Below are positions 5,624 through 6,274 of a stretch of DNA of 6,274 bases, in pieces (within the stretch, counting starts at the first letter, position 1; the number at the start of each line of letters is the position of its first letter). The stretch is from Treponema sp. Lineage in GTDB: Bacteria; Spirochaetota; Spirochaetia; Treponematales; Breznakiellaceae. The stretch spans positions 1 through 6,274 of the forward strand of contig JAIROE010000112.1 of the NCBI GenBank assembly GCA_031257715.1, in the 5' to 3' direction. The notes beneath the pieces are model-generated. The model did not search any database. It was not told the origin of the DNA and was given only the letters and a program-made list of their open reading frames with translations. The position numbers were made by a program, and so were the translations under genes.

Positions 5624-6274
5624 ATGAAACAATTTTTTGTTGTTTTGGTTGTGTGTTGTCTGACCGTTCAGGCTGTACATATTCAGGCGCAAACATCTGT
5701 CGTGGTGGTAAGCAAGTCACCTGATACTTTTGCCGGTCAAACGGTAAGTATCTTTATTGACGGCCAGAAAAAGCTGAGTATTTCGCAGAACAACACCAAG
5801 TTTGAAGTTGTAGTACCCGACGGGGATCATACGATTTATGCCGCACAGGGCCTGTTCAAAAGCAACACATTCAGCTTCAGCGCCAATTCGTCAAGGATAG
5901 AATTCCGTACCATTACCCAGGGACTGGGAATGAAGCTGAACAAGATAGGCGAAACTCCTTTGACGGCCGCTGATGCGGGACCGTCCAATTCGGGCCGTAC
6001 CACCTCTGTTTCGCGCAGTTCATCGAGAAGTTCCGATATCGAGAGCGCCCTGAACAGAGCGGCGGAAGACCTGATGTCAGAGATGAAAGAAAATTCAACG
6101 GTTGCCGTCCTCGGCGTCTCTTCAAGGGATCGTGACATGAGGGAATTCGTGCTTGAAGAATTGGCTTATATTCTGGTGGATTCAGGCATGTTTAAGGTAG
6201 TTGACCGCAGAAGCCTTGATACCATACGTGATGAACAGAATTTTCAGCTTGGCGGGGAAGTGGACGACGGTTCG
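5624..6274 (+). CDS. Secreted protein with C-terminal CsgG/FlgO/LpoB-like domain (partial, 3' end outside window)
   Basis: The first 217 codons of a gene that continues past the window. Residues 1-22 form a type I signal peptide with likely cleavage after IQA22; C11-C12 do not form a proper lipobox. Residues 25-110 are a beta-rich domain ('TVSIFIDGQKKLSI', 'FEVVVPDGDHTIYAAQG') resembling small extracellular beta-sandwich or PEGA-type modules. A Ser-rich linker (about 121-137) follows. From about 138 comes an alpha/beta domain: 'STVAVLGVSS' (158-167), then helix and strand 'FVLEELAYILVDSGMFKVVDRRSL' with 'IRDEQNFQL' at 201-209. This pattern matches CsgG/FlgO/LpoB-like proteins, periplasmic or outer-membrane proteins linked to secretion, flagella or activation of penicillin-binding proteins, and treponemes have many paralogues. 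The exact role here is unknown. The start is set by the strong ribosome binding site, and the gene has its own promoter. Confidence 0.85.
   Translation, partial: MKQFFVVLVVCCLTVQAVHIQAQTSVVVVSKSPDTFAGQTVSIFIDGQKKLSISQNNTKFEVVVPDGDHTIYAAQGLFKSNTFSFSANSSRIEFRTITQGLGMKLNKIGETPLTAADAGPSNSGRTTSVSRSSSRSSDIESALNRAAEDLMSEMKENSTVAVLGVSSRDRDMREFVLEELAYILVDSGMFKVVDRRSLDTIRDEQNFQLGGEVDDGS

Noticed and set aside
5836..6138. Minus-strand frames inside the CsgG/LpoB-like gene
   Set aside because: The plus-strand frame has a promoter, strong ribosome binding site, signal peptide and domain pattern, so these are shadows.

Overview
The window looks like a chromosomal segment of a spirochaete, most likely a Treponema of moderate G+C content such as those from termite guts. 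The reasons are a TRL-like mini-lipoprotein, a run of small lipoproteins with loose lipoboxes, and a C-terminal protein whose stretch 'DRRSLDTIRDEQNFQL' resembles the CsgG/FlgO/LpoB-like envelope proteins that treponemes carry in many copies. The genus is inferred from memory of family patterns, not from a search.

Layout, all genes on the + strand: (1) 1-75, a short upstream region with a possible promoter that overlaps an inverted repeat; (2) 76-3672, complete dnaE, the replicative DNA polymerase III alpha subunit; (3) 3673-4077, a 405-base intergenic region with several possible hairpins, a probable terminator, two TTGACA boxes and the promoter of the next gene; (4) 4078-4350, a TRL-like lipoprotein followed by a very strong intrinsic terminator; (5) 4400-4963 and 4929-5555, two overlapping lipoprotein genes of unknown function; (6) 5624-6274, the 5' part of a secreted protein with a CsgG/LpoB-like domain, with its own good promoter and ribosome binding site, running off the window end.

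The first half is replication housekeeping and the second half is cell envelope. dnaE is richer in C-ending codons than the lipoprotein genes and is separated from them by terminator-like structure, so the two halves are probably independent transcription units. The envelope genes seem to form at least two units: the TRL-like gene, with possible read-through into the lipoprotein pair, and the CsgG/LpoB-like gene with its own promoter.

No clearly new system is proved here. The points most worth a second look are the intrinsic terminator that ends two bases before a lipoprotein start codon, a G8 tract just after that protein's lipobox where a one-base slip would truncate it, a locally divergent motif in DnaE (EKTWW where ESxGM is usual), and the structured dnaE-TRL intergenic region with a possible decayed coding remnant.
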